DNA of 64,000 nt, from assembly GCF_000317105.1 (NCBI RefSeq), contig NC_019693.1, forward strand, positions 4,341,227 through 4,405,226, read 5' to 3'. Below are positions 37,748-44,397 of this stretch, one piece after another. The notes under the pieces are model-generated. The model was not told the DNA's origin. It worked only from the letters and a program-made list of their open reading frames with translations, and searched no databases. The position numbers and the translations under genes are program-made. Source of the DNA: Oscillatoria acuminata PCC 6304. GTDB lineage: Bacteria; Cyanobacteriota; Cyanobacteriia; Cyanobacteriales; Laspinemataceae. How positions within the stretch are numbered: position 1 is the stretch's first letter; each line of letters starts with the position of its first letter.

Positions 37748-39232
37748 TTACGGTAAATCCGTATTTCCCATCAGGTAGCGATCGCACTCCCGTGCCACCC
37801 CACGACCTTCATTAATCGCCCAAACCACCAGACTCTGACCCCGGCGACAATCTCCTGCCGCAAACACCCCAGGAAGACTGGTTGTATAGTTTTCATGCTC
37901 CGCCTTCACATTGCTGCGACCATCCCGTTCCAATCCCAAAGAATCCAATAACGGCTGTTCGGGACCCAAAAATCCCATCGCCAACAACACCAACTGAGTC
38001 GGAACCACCTTCTCAGTTCCCGGAACCGGCTTCGGAGTAAAACGACCTTGCTCATCCTTGAGCCATTCTACCACCACCGTATGTACCGCTTTCACCCGGC
38101 CTTTGTCATCGCCCTCAAACTTCGTGGCAGTCGTGGTATAAACCCGAGGGTCAGCCCCAAATTTCGCTGCTGCCTCTTCCTGACCATAATCTAACTTATA
38201 CACCTTCGGCCATTCGGGCCAAGGATTGTTAGATGCCCGAGTTTCTGGGGGTTTCGGCAAAATTTCCAACTGCACCACACTGTTGCATCCATGACGCACG
38301 GAAGTACCCACGCAGTCGGTTCCCGTGTCTCCACCGCCAATAATCACCACATCTTTGCCTTCGGCGGAAATAAAGCTACCATTTTTGTGTCGGTCTAGGA
38401 CAGCTTTGGTATTGCCCGTGAGAAAGTCCATCGCGAAGTAAATCCCCTGTAAATCGCGCCCTTCAATCGGTAAATCCCGGGGTTTAGTTGCGCCAGTACA
38501 GAGAATCACCGCATCATACTCTTCCATCAGTTGTTGCGCCGTGATATCTTTGCCCACTTCTGTATTACAGACAAATTTCACCCCTTCATCTTCCAGGAGT
38601 TTAATCCGGCGCAAGACCACTTGTTCCTTATCCAACTTCATGTTAGGAATGCCATACATCAGCAATCCACCGGGGCGATCGGCCCTTTCATACACCGTGA
38701 CCCCATGTCCCACCCGGTTCAACTGTGCTGCTGCCGCCAATCCCGCAGGACCGGAACCAATCACAGCCACTTTTTTCCCCGTGCGTTTTTCCGGGGGTTC
38801 CGGGGTAATCCACCCCTCATCCCATCCCTTGTCCGCGATGGTATTTTCAATATTTTTAATCGTCACCGCCGGGTTCGTAATCCCCAAGACGCAGGACCCT
38901 TCACAAGGCGCGGGACAGACGCGACCCGTAAATTCCGGGAAATTGTTCGTTTTGTGGAGGCGATCGAGCGCTTCATGCCACAGACCCCGATACACCAGGT
39001 CATTCCATTCCGGGATCAGGTTATTCACCGGACAACCGCTTGCCATCCCACTAATCAGGGTGCCGGTATGACAGAACGGAGTGCCACAATCCATACACCG
39101 CGACGCCTGGGTTTGAAGTTTCTCCTCCTCCATGTGTAGGTGGAACTCATCCCAATTGGCGATGCGATCGAGGGGGTTCAGTTCAGACGGTAATTCGCGC
39201 AGGAATTCAATAAAGCCAGTGGGTTTTCCCAT
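37748..39232 (-). CDS. gltD: Glutamate synthase small subunit GltD
   Basis: 494 aa. It passes electrons from NAD(P)H through FAD and 4Fe-4S clusters to GltB in the GOGAT reaction. N-terminal cluster cysteines are in [25 protein letters not shown] and [12 protein letters not shown]. The first dinucleotide fold is [20 protein letters not shown], the second [20 protein letters not shown], and the C-terminal FAD motif is [20 protein letters not shown]. Full length. Same strand as gltB, which lies 7.8 kb upstream beyond an accessory segment; probably transcribed separately. Confidence 0.95.
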   Translation of the reverse strand: MGKPTGFIEFLRELPSELNPLDRIANWDEFHLHMEEEKLQTQASRCMDCGTPFCHTGTLISGMASGCPVNNLIPEWNDLVYRGLWHEALDRLHKTNNFPEFTGRVCPAPCEGSCVLGITNPAVTIKNIENTIADKGWDEGWITPEPPEKRTGKKVAVIGSGPAGLAAAAQLNRVGHGVTVYERADRPGGLLMYGIPNMKLDKEQVVLRRIKLLEDEGVKFVCNTEVGKDITAQQLMEEYDAVILCTGATKPRDLPIEGRDLQGIYFAMDFLTGNTKAVLDRHKNGSFISAEGKDVVIIGGGDTGTDCVGTSVRHGCNSVVQLEILPKPPETRASNNPWPEWPKVYKLDYGQEEAAAKFGADPRVYTTTATKFEGDDKGRVKAVHTVVVEWLKDEQGRFTPKPVPGTEKVVPTQLVLLAMGFLGPEQPLLDSLGLERDGRSNVKAEHENYTTSLPGVFAAGDCRRGQSLVVWAINEGRGVARECDRYLMGNTDLP

Positions 39233-39658
39233 CGTTAGTGTCCTCTGTTCAAGATACGGTCAGGGTTAGGGTTAAAAGGCGGGATAAGTAGACAGTCAAA
39301 ACTGTACAGGCGATCGCTGACAAGCCGTTTGATTCTACAGGTTTGCCGTATTTTATCATTGCCTTCATTGAATGTGAATATCGAATTGTTAAGCAAGGCC
39401 CTATAAATTCCCATTCAAAAATCCAGCCAATCCGCTTGGGATGAGGATTCTCTCCCCCTCCCCCCGAGAACTCTCCCCAGCTTCCAAATGTTATCATTTT
39501 CCAACATTCTGCCCATTGCGAGGGCATCAACGAACTGGCGTGGGGAGGTTGTAGGCGGGGTCAGTTCACCGATGGATTGCCTTTATCCCAACTTCTGAAC
39601 TTTTACGCAGGGGTGCGATCGGCATTCCAACCCACAGGGAACGCGAATCACCTCATTT
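39233..39658. other. Gap behind an orphan antitoxin-like gene
   Basis: 426 bp downstream of the antitoxin-like gene and upstream of gltD. A minus-strand open frame at 39249-39530 has no protein-like features. If the antitoxin once had a toxin it should lie here; none is recognisable. Confidence 0.4.
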
Positions 39659-39862
39659 TTAGAGTAACTCAGCATAAATATCATCAGCCGTATCGTCCCA
39701 GACTGCCTGCAAGGAAACCTGACTAGCCCCCTGCCAAAACTCAGCCTCATCAGCAGGAACTAAAGTCACCAATACCTGCATTCCTTCCTCCAACTCGGCA
39801 GACTCAAGTAACTCTATTTTCCCTTGTTGAACCCTACCCAAAATTGTTCTAATCCGGTTCAT
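39659..39862 (-). CDS. Antitoxin-like small protein, no toxin beside it
   Basis: 67 aa: MNRIRTILGRVQQGKIELLE with 'ELEEGMQVLVTLVPADEAEF' and C-terminal 'LQAVWDDTADDIYAELL'. This layout (short beta-rich N-terminus, W-D-x-x-x-D-D-x-Y-A-x-L-L tail) is that of a small cyanobacterial family usually placed directly before a toxin gene. Here nothing toxin-like follows within 400 bp, so it looks orphaned. Confidence 0.6.
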   Translation of the reverse strand: MNRIRTILGRVQQGKIELLESAELEEGMQVLVTLVPADEAEFWQGASQVSLQAVWDDTADDIYAELL

Positions 39863-39907
39863 GAGTCTCTCCAGTTCACAACCTTAGTATAACTTATCTA
39901 TTCCTCC

Positions 39908-40567
39908 CTAGCTTACCTCAATCCTCCCCCTCACCCAAGCGCGAAACGCCTTAATAGCCTTATTTCTGCCTTCAACTTTACTTTGCTCTAAATACTGGGG
40001 AATCACCTCACCCAAAGGCAACCCAGGAAAATGAGGACTTTCACTCACCTGAACATATTGCCCCCCTTGCAACACATTGATTTCCAACCTAGTCCCGTCA
40101 AACCGCCACAGTTCCCCAACCCCTAATGCCTCATAATTATTAAACCGAGTCCGAGCCGTGATATCAATTTCAATCGCCAAATCCGGGGGCGGGTCTACCG
40201 TTAAATCAATCCGCTTTTTCCCTCGGATAGCTGCCTCATTTTCAATGTAGAAGGAGCTATCGGCTTCTAAACCCTGTTGCATACTTTCACTTTTAAAGGT
40301 AGTCGAAGCAAGATTTCTAAACTCAATATCGAGTTCTTCCAGCAAAACTTCAAACAAGTTACTAATAATAATTTTATCATCTTCATGTTCCGGCAATGGC
40401 ACCATAACTTCTAAGACCCCCTGACTATAATTAATCCGCACCCCCGGTTTTTCAGCATACTCCTCTAACAGTTGTTCATACATCGGCCAACTAACATCAG
40501 TTATCAAGAATTGTGTACTCGGTTGTAGAATAATTTGTTTAAGTTGAACTTCCATAGTTTCTTCCAA
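39908..40567 (-). CDS. Uma2-family (DUF820) putative endonuclease
   Basis: 219 aa. The Uma2 fold is a PD-(D/E)XK nuclease relative, heavily expanded in cyanobacteria and of unclear role. Signatures: YEQLLEEYAEKPGVRINYSQ near the N-terminus, GVLEVMVPLPEHEDDKIII, PPPDLAIEIDITARTRFN with the likely catalytic D/E, and LGVGELWRFDGTRLEI. The C-terminal tail 'EGRNKAIKAFRAWVRGRIEV' is a usual addition. An internal Met at residue 5 is an alternative start. Confidence 0.85.
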   Translation of the reverse strand: MEETMEVQLKQIILQPSTQFLITDVSWPMYEQLLEEYAEKPGVRINYSQGVLEVMVPLPEHEDDKIIISNLFEVLLEELDIEFRNLASTTFKSESMQQGLEADSSFYIENEAAIRGKKRIDLTVDPPPDLAIEIDITARTRFNNYEALGVGELWRFDGTRLEINVLQGGQYVQVSESPHFPGLPLGEVIPQYLEQSKVEGRNKAIKAFRAWVRGRIEVS

Positions 40568-40593
40568 TATAATGGGGCATTTTAACTTAAGGT

Positions 40594-40646
40594 TTAGTCT
40601 TCAATCGTTTGCAGAAAATCTTCTGGTGTCAGTAGGCTTGCATTCA
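40594..40646 (-). pseudogene. C-terminal remnant of a PIN-type toxin gene
   Basis: Minus-strand frame MNASLLTPEDFLQTIED then stop. 'LLTPEDFLQ' is the normal C-terminal ending of PIN-domain toxins of the VapC-like family in cyanobacteria. It lies just behind the antitoxin-like gene 40675-40902, where the toxin belongs; the N-terminal ~120 codons are missing. Short, so the call rests on position and motif. Confidence 0.4.
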
Positions 40647-40674
40647 TTTAAAACAACTAAAGACCTAATAAATG

Positions 40675-40902
40675 TTAATCGTTATTTAAAATAGAGTCCA
40701 ATATTTCCGGGGTCAACCCTCTTTCTTGGGCTTTGCTACTAATATCGCTCATCAGTTCTTCTAAACTTTGTGTTGAGCGAGTTGCTTCAGTCAACTTTAA
40801 ACTCAGCAATACCTCTAACTTCCGTTGCTGTTCTTCGGAGGCATTTTCAAAAATTCGGGCAGCTTCGGCATTCACGCGAATCGTAATGGTTTTAGTTTCC
40901 AT
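40675..40902 (-). CDS. Antitoxin-like 75-aa protein, copy 1
   Basis: 75 aa, METKTITIRVNAEAARIFEN with a helical 'LEVLLSLKLTEATRSTQSLE' and the C-terminal 'RGLTPEILDSILNND'. The N-terminal beta strand TITIRVN followed by two helices suggests a ribbon-helix-helix DNA-binding antitoxin. It is almost identical to the gene at 42791-43018, including silent positions, so the two arose by a recent duplication. Followed by a toxin C-terminal remnant. Confidence 0.65.
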   Translation of the reverse strand: METKTITIRVNAEAARIFENASEEQQRKLEVLLSLKLTEATRSTQSLEELMSDISSKAQERGLTPEILDSILNND

Positions 40903-41098
40903 ATCCCGTAGTTGTTTGATTTTTACTCAATTATATCATTGGAGTGGGACAGGCGATCGCCTTTGCAGATGAGATGGATTATGGCATCGGAGTCTCAACA
41001 ACCCTGATAATCAGCCAATCTTCACAAAGCGCCGATCGCAGACAACCGTTCTAAGGCGATCGCCCAATCGTCGATGCCGCCTCTAATTTACTCCTTTC

Positions 41099-41302
41099 CT
41101 CGTTCCCAGGCTCTGCCTGGGAATGCCAAATTGGAGGCTCTGCCTCCTAATCCTATTAACTAATCCCGCAACAATCTCGTTCCCAGGCTCTGCCTGGGAA
41201 TGCCAAATTGGAGGCTCTGCCTCCTAATCCTATTAACTAATCCCGCAACAATCTCGTTCCCAGGCTCTGCCTGGGAATGCCAAATTGGAGGCTCTGCCTC
41301 CT
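41099..41302. repeat. Three tandem copies of a 77-bp palindromic unit
   Basis: Units start with CTCGTTCCCAGGCTCTGCCT at 41099, 41176 and 41253; each contains the palindromes CCCAGGCTCTGCCTGGG and GGAGGCTCTGCCTCC. Copies are essentially identical; the third stops after GCCTCCTAAT. Together with flanking unclassified sequence this fills the 449-bp gap 40903-41351. Confidence 0.85.
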
Positions 41303-41351
41303 AATAAACCACTCCCAATCCTAACAGCAGCACATCAATTGTATCAAACAA

Positions 41352-42347
41352 TCAATAATTCTCCCAACTTTTCCCCGTCAATTTACGAGCTAAATCCTCC
41401 GCATTCATGATATTTAATTGACTAATATCAAAATATTGTTTGCTACTTTGCATCCCCCCTGGACTGGCTTTCACAAAATCCGTGGAATGTAAATCTGCCA
41501 AAATAAACACTCGTGCCGGATACCAGGAGTCATCGATTTGACTGCGACGACTTCTTGCCATTTCCACTAACTCCAAGTCAGATTTCTCAATGTTTTTCCA
41601 TTTAATCGAAAAAGTCTCTTCAGACTCTAAATCCACAACCGCCTCAATCTTGCCCACTTGCTCAACTCGCTTATTCCGGTACATCCCAAAGTAAAGACTA
41701 CGGCGATGATTGTAACTCCCATCAGTGGCGGGACAGACGTAAATTTGATGCTGGAGGACATCATCGAAGGAGACGCGACAATTTACGACATCCAGATGGT
41801 ATTTCCAAGAGGGGAGTAAATTTTCTTCATTCATGTATTCTTCCAAATCGGCGATCGCATCCACCAGATTTTTCGGCAAATAGCTGAGTTTCAACGCTTG
41901 TAAAAACTGCTCAAAGCTAACCGCTGCAAATGCCACCCCCATTTCTTCCGCAAGGCGATCGATATCCTGAAACGCTTCCGGGTTGGGTTCTTCCCATTCA
42001 AAGTTACCCAAAGCCATCAATACCTGAATTCCCGCCTCTTCTTTCATTGGCTCAAGATGGCGGCTTAATTGCTCTAAATTAAACCGATTATCCCGTTTCG
42101 TTTCGATAACAATTGAAAAAGCCTCTTGACTAATTTTGCCATCCGGCACGCTTTTTTTACCTCGGTTTTGCTGGCTAAACTTGACCCCAACTGCTCCGGA
42201 TAAGCGTTCACCCAATAAGGTACTCAAGACTTCAGATAAAAATTTAGGATTTTCTTCGTAAAGCAGTTTGAGAATTAGTAAGCAGTAGTTTGTCGTCTGG
42301 TTTTCTCGTTGAACATAATTAGAAAACAGCCGGATATTTTTGCTCAT
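41352..42347 (-). CDS. Putative PD-(D/E)XK nuclease-domain protein
   Basis: 331 aa. The N-terminal part contains KKSVPDGKISQEAFSIVIET-K, that is P68-D69-G70 and E82-x-K84, the spacing of a PD-(D/E)XK nuclease core with an upstream helix (LLILKLLYEENPKFLSEVLS). The C-terminal half (from about 190) is a second domain with 'YNHRRSLYFGMYRNKRVEQV' and 'PARVFILADL' that I cannot name. No membrane segment. Similar architecture is seen in restriction/defence-associated proteins, but no methylase or helicase is adjacent in an operon; the helicase gene at 44398 lies 2 kb upstream on the same strand. Confidence 0.55.
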   Translation of the reverse strand: MSKNIRLFSNYVQRENQTTNYCLLILKLLYEENPKFLSEVLSTLLGERLSGAVGVKFSQQNRGKKSVPDGKISQEAFSIVIETKRDNRFNLEQLSRHLEPMKEEAGIQVLMALGNFEWEEPNPEAFQDIDRLAEEMGVAFAAVSFEQFLQALKLSYLPKNLVDAIADLEEYMNEENLLPSWKYHLDVVNCRVSFDDVLQHQIYVCPATDGSYNHRRSLYFGMYRNKRVEQVGKIEAVVDLESEETFSIKWKNIEKSDLELVEMARSRRSQIDDSWYPARVFILADLHSTDFVKASPGGMQSSKQYFDISQLNIMNAEDLARKLTGKSWENY

Positions 42348-42478
42348 TTAAGGAATTTCCATGATTAATAGTCTCACCGGAGGCAAACCGCGTTGTCCTG
42401 TACTCTCCAGTTTGAATGTAAAGTCTTATTTATTTTACTGTATATTGTTACCGTTTTGGACAGATAAACTGTTTTTTA

Positions 42479-42614
42479 TACGGAATTTCGCAATACTGAT
42501 AAGTCTATAAAAGCGAGCGGCGTCAATCTATATTTGTAGGGGCGCAATGCTTGCGCCCTGGGGCGCAAGCATTGCGCCCCTACAATCCGTTTTTATAGAC
42601 CTTTAAATACCGTA
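42479..42614. repeat. Inverted-repeat element with GTAGGGGCGCAA hairpin
   Basis: The ends ATACGGAATTT and AAATACCGTAT pair, inner arms GTCTATAAAA and TTTTATAGAC pair, and the core is a long hairpin (TTGTAGGGGCGCAATGCTTG.. at 42535-42583). It is non-coding, MITE-like, and shares TGTAGGGGCG with the CTAG-ended family. Together with the palindromic repeat at 42650-42700 (GAGGCAGAGCCTCC, CCCAGGCAGAGCCTGGG) it fills 42348-42708. Confidence 0.65.
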
Positions 42615-42708
42615 TGGAGTATTATTGAATAGAATTCTGGATGAAAAGAGGAGGCAGAGCCTCCCAGGAGGCATTCCCAGGCAGAGCCTGGGAACGAGGG
42701 AATTCAGG

Positions 42709-42801
42709 TCACAGCAAACATTGAGAGGGTTTTCCTCTTTCAAATAACAAAGCACTGACAATTACATTAGTGTCAAAGACATAGCGAATGTTACTCATCA
42801 T
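42709..42801 (-). pseudogene. N-terminal fragment of a PIN-type toxin gene
   Basis: Starting at ATGATG (42801-42796), overlapping the end of the antitoxin-like gene, the frame reads MMSNIRYVFDTNVIVSALLF then ERGKPSQCLL and a stop. 'YVFDTNVIVSALLF' is the PIN-domain N-terminus with its first catalytic Asp. The rest of the toxin (about 110 residues) is gone; the break coincides with the palindromic GGCAGAGCC repeat that follows. Confidence 0.65.
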
Positions 42802-43018
42802 TTAAAATCGCGCCCAATATTTCCGGGGTCAACCCTCTTTTTTGGGCTTTGCTACTAATATCGCTCATCAGTTCTTCTAAACTTTGTGTTGAGCGAGTTG
42901 CTTCAGTCAACTTTAAACTCAGCAATACCTCTAACTTTCGTTGCTGTTCTTCCGAGGCATTTTCAAAAATTCGGGCAGCTTCGGCATTAACGCGAATAGT
43001 AATTGTTTTAGTTTCCAT
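42791..43018 (-). CDS. Antitoxin-like 75-aa protein, copy 2
   Basis: Near-identical to the gene at 40675-40902, differing mainly at the C-terminus (AQKRGLTPEILGAILNDE). It overlaps the upstream 86-aa gene by 11 bp and the start of the truncated PIN toxin, the classic arrangement of an addiction operon. With the toxin destroyed it can act only as an orphan repressor or antidote. Confidence 0.68.
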   Translation of the reverse strand: METKTITIRVNAEAARIFENASEEQQRKLEVLLSLKLTEATRSTQSLEELMSDISSKAQKRGLTPEILGAILNDE

Positions 43019-43250
43019 TGCAAGTATTTATTTGATTTTCTCTAATTAAGCGATTAAAATCAATGTGATTGAGAGGAACTGTCTCAATGACTAGGATATC
43101 ATTTTTGCGATGGAGTCTCGGGTGCATTGACTCAGAAGATTCTGAAGCACTCTGACTCTGCTCAATCTCAGCTTGCAGGAATTCTAAGAGGCGGATTTTT
43201 TCAGCAGGAGATAAATTTTGCACTATCGGGAATAATTCAGTAATACTCAT
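43008..43250 (-). CDS. Antitoxin-like or addiction-module accessory protein
   Basis: 80 aa from the internal ATG at 43250 (MSITELFPIVQNLSPAEKIR), preferred because cyanobacterial relatives start MSITEL; an upstream ATG at 43268 adds MSRDNT. Pattern: helix 'LSPAEKIRLLEFLQAEIE', Ser/Gln/Glu linker, C-terminal 'VPLNHIDFNRLIRENQIN'. Its 3' end overlaps the next gene by 11 bp. Likely part of the same small toxin-antitoxin operon. Confidence 0.55.
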   Translation of the reverse strand: MSITELFPIVQNLSPAEKIRLLEFLQAEIEQSQSASESSESMHPRLHRKNDILVIETVPLNHIDFNRLIRENQINTCNGN

Positions 43251-43337
43251 CGTATTGTCCCTCGACATTATCCCGATTCTAGCTTAACCTCAGACCCTTG
43301 GTCAATCTTGACCCGTGCGCGATCGCAGGCAACTTTT

Positions 43338-43847
43338 CTAAGGCGATCGCCTAGTCATCGATGCTGCCATACTCTGAAAATAACCCCTCATTGGATTCAG
43401 AGTCAAACTCTCCCCTTCCAGCATTTGAATCACCAGATTTTCCCCCTCAACCGTCATCCCAATTCCCTGATCCGGTAAATCGTCACTGAATCGAATAGAA
43501 CCCCCTGGGTTAAACAGCAGCACTTTCTCTTGAGTCAGAACCGCAATTACATCAGCGATCGCCACAATTTGAACCAGATAATCAGTCAACGGTAAAGCAA
43601 CAATAATCCGACCCTCATCCAGACTAATCGCCGCTAACTGTTGATCTACCCCTATCCAGACAGTCAGGCGATCAGGCGATCGCACGATAATAGGTTCCAG
43701 GATATCGCTTCTCCAACTCAGTCCATAACATCCCAACGGAACCCCCAAATCAATCGCCGCAAACTTTTGAGCGCAATCATGGGAAATAACTCGCCGACAT
43801 CGGTCAATTTTATAAAAGTCTACTTCAGTAATGGCTAAGATTTGCAT
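43338..43847 (-). CDS. Unrecognised 169-aa protein
   Basis: Starts MQILAITEVDFYKIDRCRRV. Beta-rich, with repeated short strands ('LTVWIGVDQQLAAISLDEGR', 'VIAVLTQEKVLLFNPGGSIR'), suggesting part of a beta-propeller or WD-like sheet; no signal peptide. I do not recognise a family. A 3' piece of the same gene, with an internal deletion, is repeated at 44238-44390. Confidence 0.5.
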   Translation of the reverse strand: MQILAITEVDFYKIDRCRRVISHDCAQKFAAIDLGVPLGCYGLSWRSDILEPIIVRSPDRLTVWIGVDQQLAAISLDEGRIIVALPLTDYLVQIVAIADVIAVLTQEKVLLFNPGGSIRFSDDLPDQGIGMTVEGENLVIQMLEGESLTLNPMRGYFQSMAASMTRRSP

Positions 43848-43981
43848 TCAAATACTAATACTTCCAGAATCTACCTGGGAATCCTAAAGCAGATCCAGGG
43901 AACGAGGTTGTAATTATCTGGCACATCCGAGAGTGGAGTCTATGAAATCGTACTAAACTCATAAACCGGAGTTTCTATCAC

Positions 43982-44173
43982 TCACTTAGGTTTTTCTTGT
44001 CCCCAAATCATTTGCTGAATTCGTACTACTGTCTCAGGAGAAAAGAACGATTCCCCCGTTTTTTCACAAACTCGGGCGGGGACATTTTCAATCATAAAAA
44101 ATTTGCCATTCATCTCTAAAGTGTAAGTTACTCTTTTTTCTATCAATGTTTCTTGGGGAAAATTATTAGTCAT
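43982..44173 (-). CDS. YgiT/MqsA-type antitoxin-like small protein
   Basis: 63 aa: MTNNFPQETLIEKRVTYTLE, then 'VPARVCEKTGESFFSPETVV' and 'RIQQMIWGQEKPK'. This matches the cyanobacterial YgiT-type zinc-finger antitoxin family, although the first CxxC of the zinc site is missing and only one Cys remains. It ends about ten residues earlier than usual (the common tail after 'KP' is lost). No toxin partner follows. Confidence 0.6.
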   Translation of the reverse strand: MTNNFPQETLIEKRVTYTLEMNGKFFMIENVPARVCEKTGESFFSPETVVRIQQMIWGQEKPK

Positions 44174-44237
44174 AATTAGGGATTCCTTGTTTCAAAATTA
44201 ATCCATCGATTTACATCGGGTTCATAGAGGACAATTA

Positions 44238-44390
44238 TAAGGTGATCGCCTAGTCGTCGATGCTGCCATACTCTGCACCGAATCTGACGGTTTAAAATAA
44301 CCCCTCATTGGATTAAGGGTCAAACTCTCCCCTTCCAGCATTTGAATCACAAAAATTTCCCCCTCAACATTATTTAAGATTTGCAAAATA
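44238..44390 (-). pseudogene. Deleted duplicate of the 169-aa gene
   Basis: 44238-44276 and 44300-44369 repeat, with few changes, the 3' end of the gene at 43338-43847 (shared CGATGCTGCCATACTCTG and AATAACCCCTCATTGGATT), and AAGATTTGCA at 44378 matches the start of that gene. Most of the middle is missing. It lies just behind the helicase gene. Confidence 0.6.
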
Positions 44391-44397
44391 TTGCTGC

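Noticed and set aside
38531-39139. Long plus-strand frames opposite gltD
   Set aside because: Antisense shadows of the strongly coding gltD frame; no ribosome site and no family. The same applies to frames opposite gltB and the kinases.
39249-39530. Minus-strand 93-aa frame as toxin partner of the antitoxin at 39659
   Set aside because: Sequence is low in structure, Trp/Gly-rich by chance and matches no toxin motif; it also starts 129 bp away.
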